64,000 nucleotides of DNA from Barnesiella merdipullorum (GCA_019116365.1 DXBT01000020.1:3450-67449); one strand, 5' to 3'. Counted from the first letter of the stretch, positions 44,693 through 54,058 are shown. Translations and numbers: made by a program. Notes: generated by a model not told the origin, from the letters alone.

Positions 44693-46447
44693 CTAATCCT
44701 TTAAATCAACCTTGATACACAGTTCTTTCAGTTGCGAATCGTCCAATGCCGACGGCGCATTGAGCATGACATCGCGGCCCGAGTTGTTTTTGGGGAATGC
44801 GATGCAGTCGCGTATGGAGTCGAGCCCGGCAAACATCGATACCAAACGGTCGAGACCGAAGGCCAAACCTCCATGAGGAGGAGCACCGTATTTGAAGGCA
44901 TTCATCAGGAAGCCAAACTGAGCTTCGGCCTGCTCTTCGGTGAATCCCAACAGGCGGAACATGTGATCTTGCAACTCGCTGTCGTGGATACGGATAGAAC
45001 CACCGCCCAGTTCCACACCGTTGATAACCATATCGTAGGCATTGGCTCGCACAGCGCCCGTATCGGTATCGAGCAAGGGGATATCTTCGGCTTTGGGCGA
45101 AGTGAAGGGATGGTGCATGGCATAGAAGCGTTGAGTCTCATCGTCCCACTCAAACAGCGGGAAGTCGATAACCCACAACGGAGCAAATGTATCTTTGTCG
45201 CGCAAGCCCAGACGAGAGCCCATCTCCAAGCGCAATTCGCACAAGGCTTTGCGTGTTTTCATCGTAGGTCCGGCCAAAATCAGCAACAGGTCGCCCGGTT
45301 TGGCACCGAAACGTTCGCCCCACTTCTTCAGGTCGTCGGCCGAGTAGAACTTATCGACCGAAGACTTGGGCGTACCGTTCTCGTCGAAGCGGACATAAAT
45401 CAGCCCCTTGGCACCGATTTGCGGACGTTTCACAAACTCGGTCAACTCATCGAGTTGCTTGCGTGAATAGGTGGCACACCCTTCGGCACAGATACCGCCC
45501 ACATACTCGGCACTGTCGAATACGCCGAAGTTATGACCCTCGGTCAAATCTTTCAGTTCGACAAAGCGCATGCCGAATCGCATATCGGGTTTGTCGCTAC
45601 CGTAGTATTTCATGGCATCGGCCCAAGTCATGCGCAGGAAAGGCTCGTTAAACTCGATACCGCGTATTTTCTTGAACAGGTGCTTGATCATTCCTTCGAA
45701 GATATTGAGAATATCCTCTTGCTCGACAAACGACATCTCGCAGTCGATTTGAGTAAACTCGGGTTGACGGTCGGCACGCAAGTCTTCGTCGCGGAAACAT
45801 TTCACAATTTGGAAATAGCGATCGAAGCCCGATACCATCAACAACTGTTTCAGCGTTTGAGGCGACTGAGGCAATGCATAGAACTCACCCGGATTCATTC
45901 GCGAAGGCACCACAAAGTCGCGAGCACCCTCGGGAGTTGACTTGATAAGTACAGGGGTCTCCACCTCCAGGAAGTTCAGCTCATCGAGATAACGGCGCAC
46001 CTCAAAGGCCATCTTATGACGCAACTCGAGATTGCGGCGTACAATGGGACGACGCAAGTCGAGATAACGATACTGCATACGGATATCGTCGCCACCATCC
46101 GACTCGTCCTCGATAGTAAAGGGCGGAGTCTCGGCCGTGTGGAGCACAACCAACTTCTCGGCAATGATTTCGATATCGCCCGTCGGCAGATTGGGATTCT
46201 TGTTTGAGCGCTCGGTCACCATGCCCGTTACCTGTATCACATATTCACGGCCCAGTTTATTGGCCTGGTCGCACAAAGCGGCATTGGTCTCTTGGTTAAA
46301 TACCAACTGGGTGATGCCATAGCGATCGCGCAAATCGACAAAAGTCATACCACCCATCTTACGGCTACGTTGTACCCAACCGGCCAAAGTCACCTTCTGA
46401 CCCACATGGCTCAACCGTAACTCTCCACATGTATTCGTTCTATACAT
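44693..46447 (-). CDS. aspS: Aspartyl-tRNA synthetase
   Basis: 584 residues, class II synthetase: N-terminal OB anticodon-binding domain (GQKVTLAGWVQRSRKMGGMTFVDLRDRYGITQLVF), motif 2 (FRDEDLRADRQPEFTQIDCEMSF), GAD insertion, and motif 3 (APPHGGLAFGLDRLVSMFAG). It charges tRNA-Asp. First gene of aspS-NIF3-zinc-ribbon. Confidence 0.98.
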   Translation of the reverse strand: MYRTNTCGELRLSHVGQKVTLAGWVQRSRKMGGMTFVDLRDRYGITQLVFNQETNAALCDQANKLGREYVIQVTGMVTERSNKNPNLPTGDIEIIAEKLVVLHTAETPPFTIEDESDGGDDIRMQYRYLDLRRPIVRRNLELRHKMAFEVRRYLDELNFLEVETPVLIKSTPEGARDFVVPSRMNPGEFYALPQSPQTLKQLLMVSGFDRYFQIVKCFRDEDLRADRQPEFTQIDCEMSFVEQEDILNIFEGMIKHLFKKIRGIEFNEPFLRMTWADAMKYYGSDKPDMRFGMRFVELKDLTEGHNFGVFDSAEYVGGICAEGCATYSRKQLDELTEFVKRPQIGAKGLIYVRFDENGTPKSSVDKFYSADDLKKWGERFGAKPGDLLLILAGPTMKTRKALCELRLEMGSRLGLRDKDTFAPLWVIDFPLFEWDDETQRFYAMHHPFTSPKAEDIPLLDTDTGAVRANAYDMVINGVELGGGSIRIHDSELQDHMFRLLGFTEEQAEAQFGFLMNAFKYGAPPHGGLAFGLDRLVSMFAGLDSIRDCIAFPKNNSGRDVMLNAPSALDDSQLKELCIKVDLKD

Positions 46448-46518
46448 TGTTGTAGAATTTATTTTGTTTGTTATTTATTTCGGTTATTATGACACTCGAG
46501 ATTACCCGAATGTCCATG

Positions 46519-46526
46519 CAAAATTA
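46519..46526 (-). promoter_or_regulatory. -7 box for aspS
   Basis: TAATTTTG on the minus strand, 72 bp before the aspS ATG. -33 element not obvious. Confidence 0.45.
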
Positions 46527-46589
46527 AAATAAAACATCGGTAAACAGATATGTTTTACCCAAGAATTTGATAAAAATGTAAAGGCATAG

Positions 46590-46619
46590 TTGCCGATACG
46601 AAAAAAAGCAGTAAATTTG
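46590..46619 (+). promoter_or_regulatory. Promoter of tRNA-Pro
   Basis: TTG (46590-46592), 19-bp spacer, TAAATTTG (46612-46619), an exact consensus match 34 bp before the tRNA. Confidence 0.7.
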
Positions 46620-46653
46620 CTGCGCCTGAAAAGAAAGGGCTATTTATTCGTTT

Positions 46654-46728
46654 CGGGGTGTAGCGCAGTCCGGTTAGCGCACCTGCTTTGGGAGCAGGGG
46701 GTCGTGGGTTCGAATCCCGCTACCCCGA
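46654..46728 (+). tRNA. tRNA-Pro (anticodon TGG)
   Basis: 75 nt: acceptor CGGGGTG/TACCCCG with discriminator A (46728), anticodon stem CTGCT/AGCAG around TTTGGGA giving TGG, T arm GTGGGTTCGAATCCCGC. CCA not encoded. Confidence 0.96.
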
Positions 46729-46734
46729 CGAGAC

Positions 46735-46775
46735 AAAAGGTTATCGATTCCCAAACATGAATCGGTAACCTTTTT
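46735..46775 (+). terminator. Terminator after tRNA-Pro
   Basis: Stem GGTTATCGATT/AATCGGTAACC (46739-46749 with 46760-46770, one GU) followed by T5. Confidence 0.85.
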
Positions 46776-46944
46776 AAGTTATATTCGCTATGAGAATAAA
46801 TGGTAAGATAGCTTCGCAGGACTGCACAGCAAAACTTCTTCTTAAAAATATCCAAAATAATATATTTAATGATTGATTTATACCAGGGATAGAATTTAAG
46901 CACTTAATTTGCAGCAATAACAGCTCTATAATAGATGACATGAT

Positions 46945-48517
46945 ATGAAAAAAAATTTTACTTTTAACCCTCTCGTTTGTAGCCCTGATACAGGCTCAAG
47001 CTACCCCTCAGGTGCGTGTAGCCACAAAATCTGAGTCGCAACTTCGTGCCAATGCCCCGGCAGCGGCTGGACAAATCACCTTTCACCCCAATGGCGGAGA
47101 AGGTAGCATGGATCCGTTGACCAATCTGTCGGATGGCGACGAATTCAAGCTTCCACGCAATACCTTCCAGCGAATCGGATTCAAATTTGTAGGCTGGACC
47201 AATATGGAGGGGGGTAATGACCCGTTCTATCAAGACGAATACCCCACATTCAACTACTATTCCTATAACTCCGACCTGTATGCCGTGTGGGAACCCGAGG
47301 ATTCTGCTCTGGAGCTGTCGTTCGATGCCAACGGCGGCGAGGGAACCATGGAGCCGATATATGTGCGAGCCAACCAGGAGATTCTGGTTCCTCCCCATCG
47401 GTTCACGGCTCCCGAAGAGGGGTACGAATGCAAAGGCTACGGCGAGTCGCCCGACGACTTCGCCCGTTATCGCATAGGCGGAATAGCATCGTTTACCCAA
47501 TCGATCAAACTCTACGCCTTCTGGTCGCCCATGAACCCGTCGGTCGGCGGCAACAGCGAAGAATACAAGGGCCAGACCATATTCTTCGAAGGCGTGAATA
47601 TAGCCCCCGAAGACTGGTATGTCACCAGCGACCCCCCCTACCGAATCTATGCCGAGTGGAAAGAGGGTTGCGGTTGGTACGATGCCGCACAAGACTGGCT
47701 TAACTTCTGCTGGGCCGGTGCCGCCTCCGATGCCATTCACTGGAGGCTCGACCGCAACAAGGAGTATGTCGATCGTTACCGGCTGGATCACGATGTTCCC
47801 GAATTTGGCTATGCTGGGAAAGGAGTATCGGATGTCTTTCACTTCTTTATGGCAAAATGGCTTAAAAACGAAGGTTGTTACCCAAGTATCGGCTTCAACT
47901 GGTTTATCAATGGAATAGACGATAACGTACAAGAATCGGCCAAAGGTCAAGGAGGCCTGTTCCGTGATGTATTTGGCAATAAAGCTTTGGTGAGTTTCCT
48001 GGTTTCGACCAACCGTCGCTCATTCAACCAATTCGTTCAGGAAGCTCTCAAGAATCGCCGGATGATAACTATCGACGAATACAATATGGCCGGCGCCCAC
48101 GCCATCGCCTGCTGGGGATTTGAGTTCGACGACGAGGGCTATGTCTGTGCACTCTATTACAGCGACCCGGCTTCCTCCTGGAACAATACCCAGACCGGGC
48201 GGGATTTATCGCTCGGTAGAATTGAGGTCAAGTATCATTCTGAATCCGACTGGAGCCCCTATATGGCCACCGAGACCCTGATTAACGGCGAGATTGTGCA
48301 AGGCGAAGTTCCCATCATCCGTATCTATTCCTACGACCAGGGTAAAGAATACTGGGAATCTTATTTCGATTCGAACCCTTCCTCCATAGAGACGGTAACT
48401 CAACCGACCAACGATGAACCCGAAGAGTACTACGACCTGCAAGGCCGCCGGGTACTTCACCCTCAAAAGGGTTTCTATATCACCAAAAGTGGAAAGAAAG
48501 TAATTATTCGCGAATAA
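46945..48517 (+). CDS. IdeS/Mac-like cysteine protease with two InlB-type repeats; start out of frame by one base
   Basis: The main frame (47012-48517) opens with GTG but is preceded in frame by codons for KKILLLTLSFVALIQAQA, a signal peptide. The only ATG, at 46945, is one base out of frame because of an A8 run (46948-46955); A7 would give MKKILLLTLSFVALIQAQA and a 523-residue protein. As written, ATG yields a 29-residue peptide ending at 47034. Phase-on numbering: Flg_new/InlB-type repeats at about 40-115 (HPNGGEGSMDPLTN ... YAVW) and 120-195 (FDANGGEGTMEP ... YAFW); peptidase C66-like domain with Cys255 (FCWAGAASDAIHW), His385 (AGAHAIACWGFEFD) and Asp407 (YYSDPASSW). The His-Asp distance of 22 equals that of IdeS, and GWYD, FING and GGLF match IdeS landmarks. 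C-terminus YYDLQGRRV ... GFYITKSGKKVIIRE resembles Bacteroidales surface-protein ends. IgG specificity unproven. Confidence 0.8.
46948..46955 (+). repeat. Poly-A(8) tract at codons 2-4 of the IdeS-like gene
   Basis: Eight A residues directly after the ATG. Seven would join ATG to the signal peptide frame; eight puts it out of frame. Candidate slippage or phase-variation site, or a homopolymer sequencing error. Confidence 0.85.
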
Positions 48518-48540
48518 CCGGGTAACTCTCCATAAAGATT

Positions 48541-48594
48541 TTTGCCCCGCTGCAGGCTCCAGCCACGAGCCTCGGCGGGGCAAACTGTTTTCAG
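48541..48594 (+). terminator. Terminator after the IdeS-like gene
   Basis: Stem TTTGCCCCGC/GCGGGGCAAA (48541-48550 with 48575-48584), inner GAGGCT-type pairing, followed by CTGTTTT. Confidence 0.75.
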
Positions 48595-48739
48595 GCCACC
48601 CCACCCTATCCTACCCTTACGGTAGTAACTCAGCAGGTACCGTTAATCAAGATTCTCGACATAGGAGAACACTCTTTGCTTTTCACCCCGACGCGGTAAT
48701 TCCGCCGAACAATCGTCTCCCGAAATTTGTTTTTTCCAC

Positions 48740-48934
48740 ATGGTTAGTCTCGAGACATTTATAGCACTGTACCGATTACTATGCGAGCCCGACAAGGCCA
48801 TCGTAGAACGATACATACAAGGGAAATCAATAGCCGAGATCGCTCGTGAACTGGATTGCTCACAATCGGTCGTGAGCGAAACGATTTATCGGTTTCGGCA
48901 ACAATTGAAAAAGGAGAGGCACCCTCCAATCTGA
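48740..48934 (+). CDS. Small helix-turn-helix protein (sigma-region-4-like)
   Basis: 64 residues, ATG 48740. A tri-helical HTH covers most of it: LLCEPDKAIVERYIQGKSIAEIARELDCSQSVVSETIYRFRQQLKK, similar to sigma-70 region 4 or LuxR-type HTH modules but with no other domain. Located between the IdeS-like gene and the convergent GH85 gene, so it is a candidate local regulator; targets unknown. A longer upstream frame is not available. Confidence 0.65.
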   Translation: MVSLETFIALYRLLCEPDKAIVERYIQGKSIAEIARELDCSQSVVSETIYRFRQQLKKERHPPI

Positions 48935-49031
48935 ATCCTTCGGCCAATCCGGCTCCAGAGCAACAGCCGTCTTTCGGCAACAAGTCACGGCTTCTCCCAC
49001 ATTACAGACTCAAACATGGAAGATAAAAAAA

Positions 49032-49066
49032 GAAAGGTTATCCGATATCACATCGGATAACCTTTC
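49032..49066 (-). terminator. Terminator of the SusCD-GH85 operon
   Basis: Perfect 15-bp stem GAAAGGTTATCCGAT (49032-49046) with its complement at 49052-49066, 5-base loop, T7 following on the minus strand. Confidence 0.92.
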
Positions 49067-49117
49067 GAGAGAGGCAGTCTTTTTTCAGACTGATTGATAA
49101 TCTAAAACAATCTTAGA

Positions 49118-52100
49118 TTATTTCTTAAACAGTTTTTGGCTACGAACTACGTTGCCGTTTTGCATCTTCACTACATATACAGCCGAAGAGAGGTCAGATA
49201 CGTTAGCCGATTCGGGGTTGTTGTTCAAGTATTTAACCAACTGACCATCGGTCGTATAGATCCAAGCCTTCTCTACGTTGTTGAAGTAGATCATGTCGCT
49301 CGTAACCGTGGGATACATCTTCGAGATTGAAGAGAGACCACCGTTTTCGTTGACTACGTTCTCGATACCCGATACTTCGTTCATCTCAGGTTCGTCGGCA
49401 ACACCTTGATCGCGGAACTCGGTATAGCTAACAGCCGGTACACGACCAGGATTATTACCGGTAACCTCTACATCGAAGTCGATCGAGAAACCTTTTTGCG
49501 TTCCGCCCGTGGGACCCGGGTGCGTGAACCAAGCATCGGAGAATACAAGACGCATGCGGCTTGTACCTACAACAGCGTCCTCGGGAACACGAATAACAAA
49601 GGTCGAACCCGTAGCAATAGAGTCAGTACCCGAGTTCAGTTTACCAACCTCCATAATCAACTCATCGGTAGTAGCATCGAAGATATAGTTGAGGTCCCAA
49701 TCGATATAGCCTTTACCAAAGCACCATTTCAAACCATCATCACTGCTGGTTTCGGTAGCAGCAACCGAACCTTTAATAGTAACGGTTACAGCCTGACCTT
49801 GAGCAACAACCAATTTTTGATCGGTTACTCTCAGATAGTTATCACCACCGACAGGCGTATTTCTCGAATAGTTGATGTTTTCTGTAGCACCAGTCGTTAC
49901 CAAAGAGGCTAACCAACGGCAATTTTGAGCCGTTTCGTAACCATCGGCATTCGAATCCAAATAGGTCTTGTCATACAAATCGGGATTAGGCTCGGGCAAG
50001 GTCTCAGTAGAACGAACGATGTGAACCCATTCGATGGGCGAATAGGTCTTCATATCTCTCGAAACCGAACGGATACCGATATAGGGATCGTCGTTTTCGT
50101 TCTCGAACTGAATGTTACCCAGGTAGGCCGACCAGGTAGAGGTACGACCAACTTCCGATACACGACCATTTTCACCATTCTTGTAGAAGAGTTCGAAGTG
50201 GTCGATATTTACCTCGTCGTTATAAATCATACCATAGTCCAAACGAGCAGGCGAGAAACCGGTAGGATCTACGCCCCAAGTCAGTTTCACCGACAGAGAA
50301 GAGGTGGTCTCTTCTTTCACCTCGGCGATGATGCTTTCGCCATCGATACCGGCAGGAGCCGAAACAGCGCGGTCGTCGCTCAACATGAGTTGACCGATCA
50401 TGATCTTATAGTTGTCAACCGAAGAACCTTTTACACGGAAACCGATGTATTCGATTACATCACCAGCACCGAGACCGGTGAGAGCAAGTTCTTTCTCTTC
50501 CCAAGTTGCACCAGCCAGATCGCCTACGGGGAATTCCAACCAAGTGTCTTCATTGAATTTCTTCAGGATGAGGTAAAGATTCGAGGCATTCGTACCCTCA
50601 ACACCCGATTTCACGGCAATCGTAGCTTTGGGATTACCGCTGGCAACATTCAGTTTGGCACGATAGATCACTACATCCGAACCCGTCGAAGAGGGAGTTC
50701 CTTTCAAGCGTAAGCACGAACCACCGATATAAGCATCCTCGTGAGTAAACTCGGCATCGATTTCGGTCGAACGATTTTTGGTATTCGATTGATAGATCAA
50801 CCAACGATAGGTAGGCACATAGTCTTGTTGACCCATGTTGTACCAGCTACCAAATGTTCTTTTACCTTTGTAGGCATAGAAATCACCGTTACCCAGTGTA
50901 AAGTTGGTATTGAAGGGCAGATCGCCTTGGATGGCCGTACGTTCGGGAACGAACTCGGCCAAACCGCAGAACGAAGCCAACTGTTGATCGGCTTGGCTCG
51001 GATTACCCACTTGGAATGTATTCGTATTAGAAGGAGCCGGACGATAAATAGGCGAACGATAGCCACCCGAGAAACCTTTTTCCAACAGCTTCTGGTAATT
51101 GGACTGCATGTCCATTGAGCTAACGCCCACTACATACTGGAAGAAACGGCTTATTTTGTGCTCACCCCACAAGCAGAGACCGCAACGCTTGGTATCTTCA
51201 TCTTTATTTAATTGATTCCAGCTAAGGTTCATGTGACGATACCAACCACCGGCATAGAGACCATCAGCTGTACCCATAGCCTGCTCGGCAGCCAGAACCG
51301 ACGAGCCCATCAAAGAGTAAGCGAAATCACCTCCATTGTAGTTCAGCATCAAATCGGCGGTTTTAACACCATTGGATCCATAAAGGGCTTTGGCATTACG
51401 AGAGCTAAGTCCTTGTTGTGCAGTGTATATTCCGATATGGAAACTGTCGAATCCAATCTCTTTGGCCCGTTGGTAGAGAGCCTGGTGAAAAGCGATCACA
51501 TCAGGTTGAGTATAGCCAGTATCCTCGAAATTGTAGTTGATACCGTCGAGACCCAGATAAATCAAGGCATTCAACAAAGCATCGACATAACGGAAAGAAC
51601 CGTCTTCGTTCTTGGTTGTGATAAACTGGATATAGGTACCCGAGGTTGTACCCCAGCTTTCGAAGAACTTGATACCCGAGAACATATGAGTACCGTTTTT
51701 GTGAGCAGCATCGGCCCACGAACCGGGAGCTTGCAGGATAGAGTGGTTCCAGGCACCATAGAGGTTGGTGTAGTTCCACATCGAGAATACATCGCTATGG
51801 AAAACCGAACTGGGATAACCGCCCACCATATCACCTTGACCGGTAGGTGTATTCATCCACAACCGACGGGTAGCATACACATCGGGATTCACATTTTTCG
51901 AAGCATCCTCCATGATGGTAGCAGGACGCACGTGTGAACGCGAGAACTCCAAATCCATGTTGAAGCCGGCGGCTTCAAACTCCTCTTTGGTAGGGAATTT
52001 GCGACCCTTATCGGCTGCATGAGCAAACAAGCTTAGCAGCGAATCGTTGTCCCATGGAGTAAAGTCAAAAATCTCAGTCGATGCAGACGCGGGATAGGTT

Positions 52101-52174
52101 ACATCCTGTGCCTGCACATTTCCGGCTACGCCACACAGCAGCAAAGCCGCACCGAATACAGTAAACTTCTTCAT
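49118..52174 (-). CDS. GH85-type endo-beta-N-acetylglucosaminidase with T9SS sorting domain
   Basis: 1018 residues. Signal peptide MKKFTVFGAALLLCGVAGNVQA. Residues about 100-430 match GH85 ENGases: FSMWNYTNLYGAWNHSILQAPGSWADAAHKNGTHMFSGIKFFES, and YLGLDGINYNFEDTG with the N-x-E pair (Asn215, Glu217) used for catalysis. A beta-sandwich region (about 480-740) follows, then a GEVED-like module (about 745-925, KGYIDWDLNYIFDAT ... SRMRLVFSD), and the last ~75 residues are a type A T9SS domain (YPTVTSDMIYFNN ... VYVVKMQNGNVVRSQKLFKK). It would cut the chitobiose core of N-glycans at the cell surface. Downstream of susC and susD and probably in one operon. GH85 call by motif memory; fold search would settle it. 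Confidence 0.8.
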   Translation of the reverse strand: MKKFTVFGAALLLCGVAGNVQAQDVTYPASASTEIFDFTPWDNDSLLSLFAHAADKGRKFPTKEEFEAAGFNMDLEFSRSHVRPATIMEDASKNVNPDVYATRRLWMNTPTGQGDMVGGYPSSVFHSDVFSMWNYTNLYGAWNHSILQAPGSWADAAHKNGTHMFSGIKFFESWGTTSGTYIQFITTKNEDGSFRYVDALLNALIYLGLDGINYNFEDTGYTQPDVIAFHQALYQRAKEIGFDSFHIGIYTAQQGLSSRNAKALYGSNGVKTADLMLNYNGGDFAYSLMGSSVLAAEQAMGTADGLYAGGWYRHMNLSWNQLNKDEDTKRCGLCLWGEHKISRFFQYVVGVSSMDMQSNYQKLLEKGFSGGYRSPIYRPAPSNTNTFQVGNPSQADQQLASFCGLAEFVPERTAIQGDLPFNTNFTLGNGDFYAYKGKRTFGSWYNMGQQDYVPTYRWLIYQSNTKNRSTEIDAEFTHEDAYIGGSCLRLKGTPSSTGSDVVIYRAKLNVASGNPKATIAVKSGVEGTNASNLYLILKKFNEDTWLEFPVGDLAGATWEEKELALTGLGAGDVIEYIGFRVKGSSVDNYKIMIGQLMLSDDRAVSAPAGIDGESIIAEVKEETTSSLSVKLTWGVDPTGFSPARLDYGMIYNDEVNIDHFELFYKNGENGRVSEVGRTSTWSAYLGNIQFENENDDPYIGIRSVSRDMKTYSPIEWVHIVRSTETLPEPNPDLYDKTYLDSNADGYETAQNCRWLASLVTTGATENINYSRNTPVGGDNYLRVTDQKLVVAQGQAVTVTIKGSVAATETSSDDGLKWCFGKGYIDWDLNYIFDATTDELIMEVGKLNSGTDSIATGSTFVIRVPEDAVVGTSRMRLVFSDAWFTHPGPTGGTQKGFSIDFDVEVTGNNPGRVPAVSYTEFRDQGVADEPEMNEVSGIENVVNENGGLSSISKMYPTVTSDMIYFNNVEKAWIYTTDGQLVKYLNNNPESANVSDLSSAVYVVKMQNGNVVRSQKLFKK

Positions 52175-52217
52175 GATAAAAACTTTAAATTTAGAATTTT
52201 GTAATTATTATAGCGAG

Positions 52218-52255
52218 GAGCGAGAGAAGCGCCCGAGAGGAAGCCTCTCTCACTC
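52218..52255 (-). promoter_or_regulatory. Intercistronic hairpin between susD and GH85 gene
   Basis: 10-bp stem GAGCGAGAGA/TCTCTCACTC (52218-52227 with 52246-52255). No good T run follows on the minus strand, so it may tune mRNA stability or partial read-through rather than end transcription. Confidence 0.5.
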
Positions 52256-52270
52256 TTGGACTATACGGTT

Positions 52271-54058
52271 TTAGAAATTGGCACCGGGAACATCCCACCA
52301 TACGCGGGTACCTTGCGTATCGCTTCCTCCCAGAGCTTCGAGACCCGATGTAGAGATATCGGACAAACCTACCGACGTGTCACGACCGGGCAGAGGTATC
52401 TTGCGGATAATATCGCCTTGTACCAAGCTACCATCACCATCACCCACATTCAGCACTTCGAACTGTTTGGGATAGCCCGTGCGGCGCAAGTCGTTCCAAG
52501 CCTCGTAGGAGTACGGAAAACCGGCGATAAACTTCTGGGTAATAATCTTCTCGAGTTTCGTCTCTTGCGAGTCGCCTTCGTTCCATTTCACACCAATGGT
52601 AGTCACACTCTCAATATCGTTGCTGTGATCCATCGGGTCAACATACTGGTAGGCAACAGCCTCGGCCTGATTCAAATAGGCATCGACCTTTTGGCTATAA
52701 GTTGACTGGGTACGATTCTCTACCTGGGCATTGCGAATACCATCTTCATAGAACTGTTGGGCGGTACCACCCATATTCCAACCACGCAGAGCACCCTCGG
52801 CACGCAGGAACTGTACCTCGGAAACCTTCATCAGATACAACGGAGCCAAACTGAGGCGATCATTGTTTATGCTCGAATAGGCTACACGGGGATTCACATC
52901 CAAGGTTTGACCGGAAGACATAGCCATACCGGCACGAAGGCCAATAACCCGGGTCTTTGCAGGCTCTATGACCGTAGGATCGGCCGTATTGACGATTTGA
53001 GCGGAATTCTTATCGAAAAGCAAATAGTCATCCTGCGTATAGGGGTGATTCAAACTGAACAAAATACTCTCGAACGAGGCATTCAACCGGGTATCGTTCC
53101 ACAACGAACTGATATCGATCAGAGGATGAGTGAAACCCGATACCATGGGATCCAAACAAATTTCCTGAGCTACCGACTCGATAACACCATCACGAACAGC
53201 CTCCTCGGCCCACTGTTTGGCCTTGGCAGGATCAACCTTGACGATGTGCATGGCCATACGCAACTTCAACGAATTGGCAAATCGGCGCCAACTTTCGATC
53301 GAAAGGTCTTTGGTCACCCAATCACATTGCATCAGGATGGCTCCGATTTTGCTTTTGTACCAGTCAGGACGCGTCTCGTAGTGCTTCAAGCAGGCATTGA
53401 TGGTGTCGAGGTTATCGACAATCGATACATAGATATCCGACATCTTATTGAAGGTAAAGGGATTGCTCTCCTTGTTAGACTTGTGGTCAACATAGGGGAT
53501 AGAGCCATAGAGGTCGGTTACCTCTTGAGACGAATAGTCGAAGAGCAACAAACCGATGGCTTTCAACTCGGGAATAGAGTCGATTTGCGGGTGGTTCAAC
53601 AGATTCACCACGTTGTTCTTCACATTCAGGAAGGATCCGTAAGGACCGTCGGAGTAACGTTGGTTGTAATAATAGGTAGAGGGAAGTACACCACCGTCGC
53701 CATGCGAGAAGTTGTGGGGTACCACAAAATAACCGGCATAGTTATCGACCGTGATACTGTATTGATATTGATACTGGTGAGCCCCAGGCAGATTTCCCTC
53801 TTTGCCACCACGCATACAATACTGGGCGGTGGAGAGTTGGAAGATATTGTTACTCAATTGCTGTTCGGCATAACTGAAGCCCTCTTCCGAAATCTGCTTC
53901 CAATAGTCAATACTATCGGCCTTACCTTTATAAACAACCGGGTCCAATTCGGTCTGACCACCAGTAAAGGTATCGGTAGGCATATCGAAATCCAAACACG
54001 AGTGCAGAGTCGCGGCAGCAAGCACCACACCAAATGTTGTTAAAACTGTTTTTCTCAT
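52271..54058 (-). CDS. SusD/RagB-family glycan-binding lipoprotein
   Basis: 595 residues. Lipoprotein signal with TLHSC as the likely lipid Cys. SusD-like_2 type features: DSIDYWKQISEEGFSYAEQQLSNNIFQLSTAQYC, VTDLYGSIPYVDHKSNKESNPFTFNKMSDIYVSIVDNLDTINACL, SWRRFANSLKLRMAMHIVKVDPAKAKQWAEEAV, LAPLYLMKVSEVQFLRAEGALRGWNMGGTAQQFYEDGIRNA and near the C-terminus FIAGFPYSYEAWNDLRRTGYP. It sits 25 bp after susC and binds glycan at the surface; the ligand would be the GH85 product or its precursor. Confidence 0.92.
   Translation of the reverse strand: MRKTVLTTFGVVLAAATLHSCLDFDMPTDTFTGGQTELDPVVYKGKADSIDYWKQISEEGFSYAEQQLSNNIFQLSTAQYCMRGGKEGNLPGAHQYQYQYSITVDNYAGYFVVPHNFSHGDGGVLPSTYYYNQRYSDGPYGSFLNVKNNVVNLLNHPQIDSIPELKAIGLLLFDYSSQEVTDLYGSIPYVDHKSNKESNPFTFNKMSDIYVSIVDNLDTINACLKHYETRPDWYKSKIGAILMQCDWVTKDLSIESWRRFANSLKLRMAMHIVKVDPAKAKQWAEEAVRDGVIESVAQEICLDPMVSGFTHPLIDISSLWNDTRLNASFESILFSLNHPYTQDDYLLFDKNSAQIVNTADPTVIEPAKTRVIGLRAGMAMSSGQTLDVNPRVAYSSINNDRLSLAPLYLMKVSEVQFLRAEGALRGWNMGGTAQQFYEDGIRNAQVENRTQSTYSQKVDAYLNQAEAVAYQYVDPMDHSNDIESVTTIGVKWNEGDSQETKLEKIITQKFIAGFPYSYEAWNDLRRTGYPKQFEVLNVGDGDGSLVQGDIIRKIPLPGRDTSVGLSDISTSGLEALGGSDTQGTRVWWDVPGANF

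Noticed and set aside
46735..46775. Hairpin after tRNA-Pro considered as an attachment-site or mobile-element border
   Set aside because: It has the stem and T run of a normal terminator, and no integrase or tRNA 3'-end repeat is seen in the window.
46640..46903. Minus-strand frame reading ...GVAGFEPTTPCSQSRCANRTALHPE...
   Set aside because: This is the well-known false protein made by translating the antisense strand of a tRNA (here tRNA-Pro). No gene is called.
52757..54043. Long plus-strand frame over susD
   Set aside because: Antisense shadow of a clear SusD gene.
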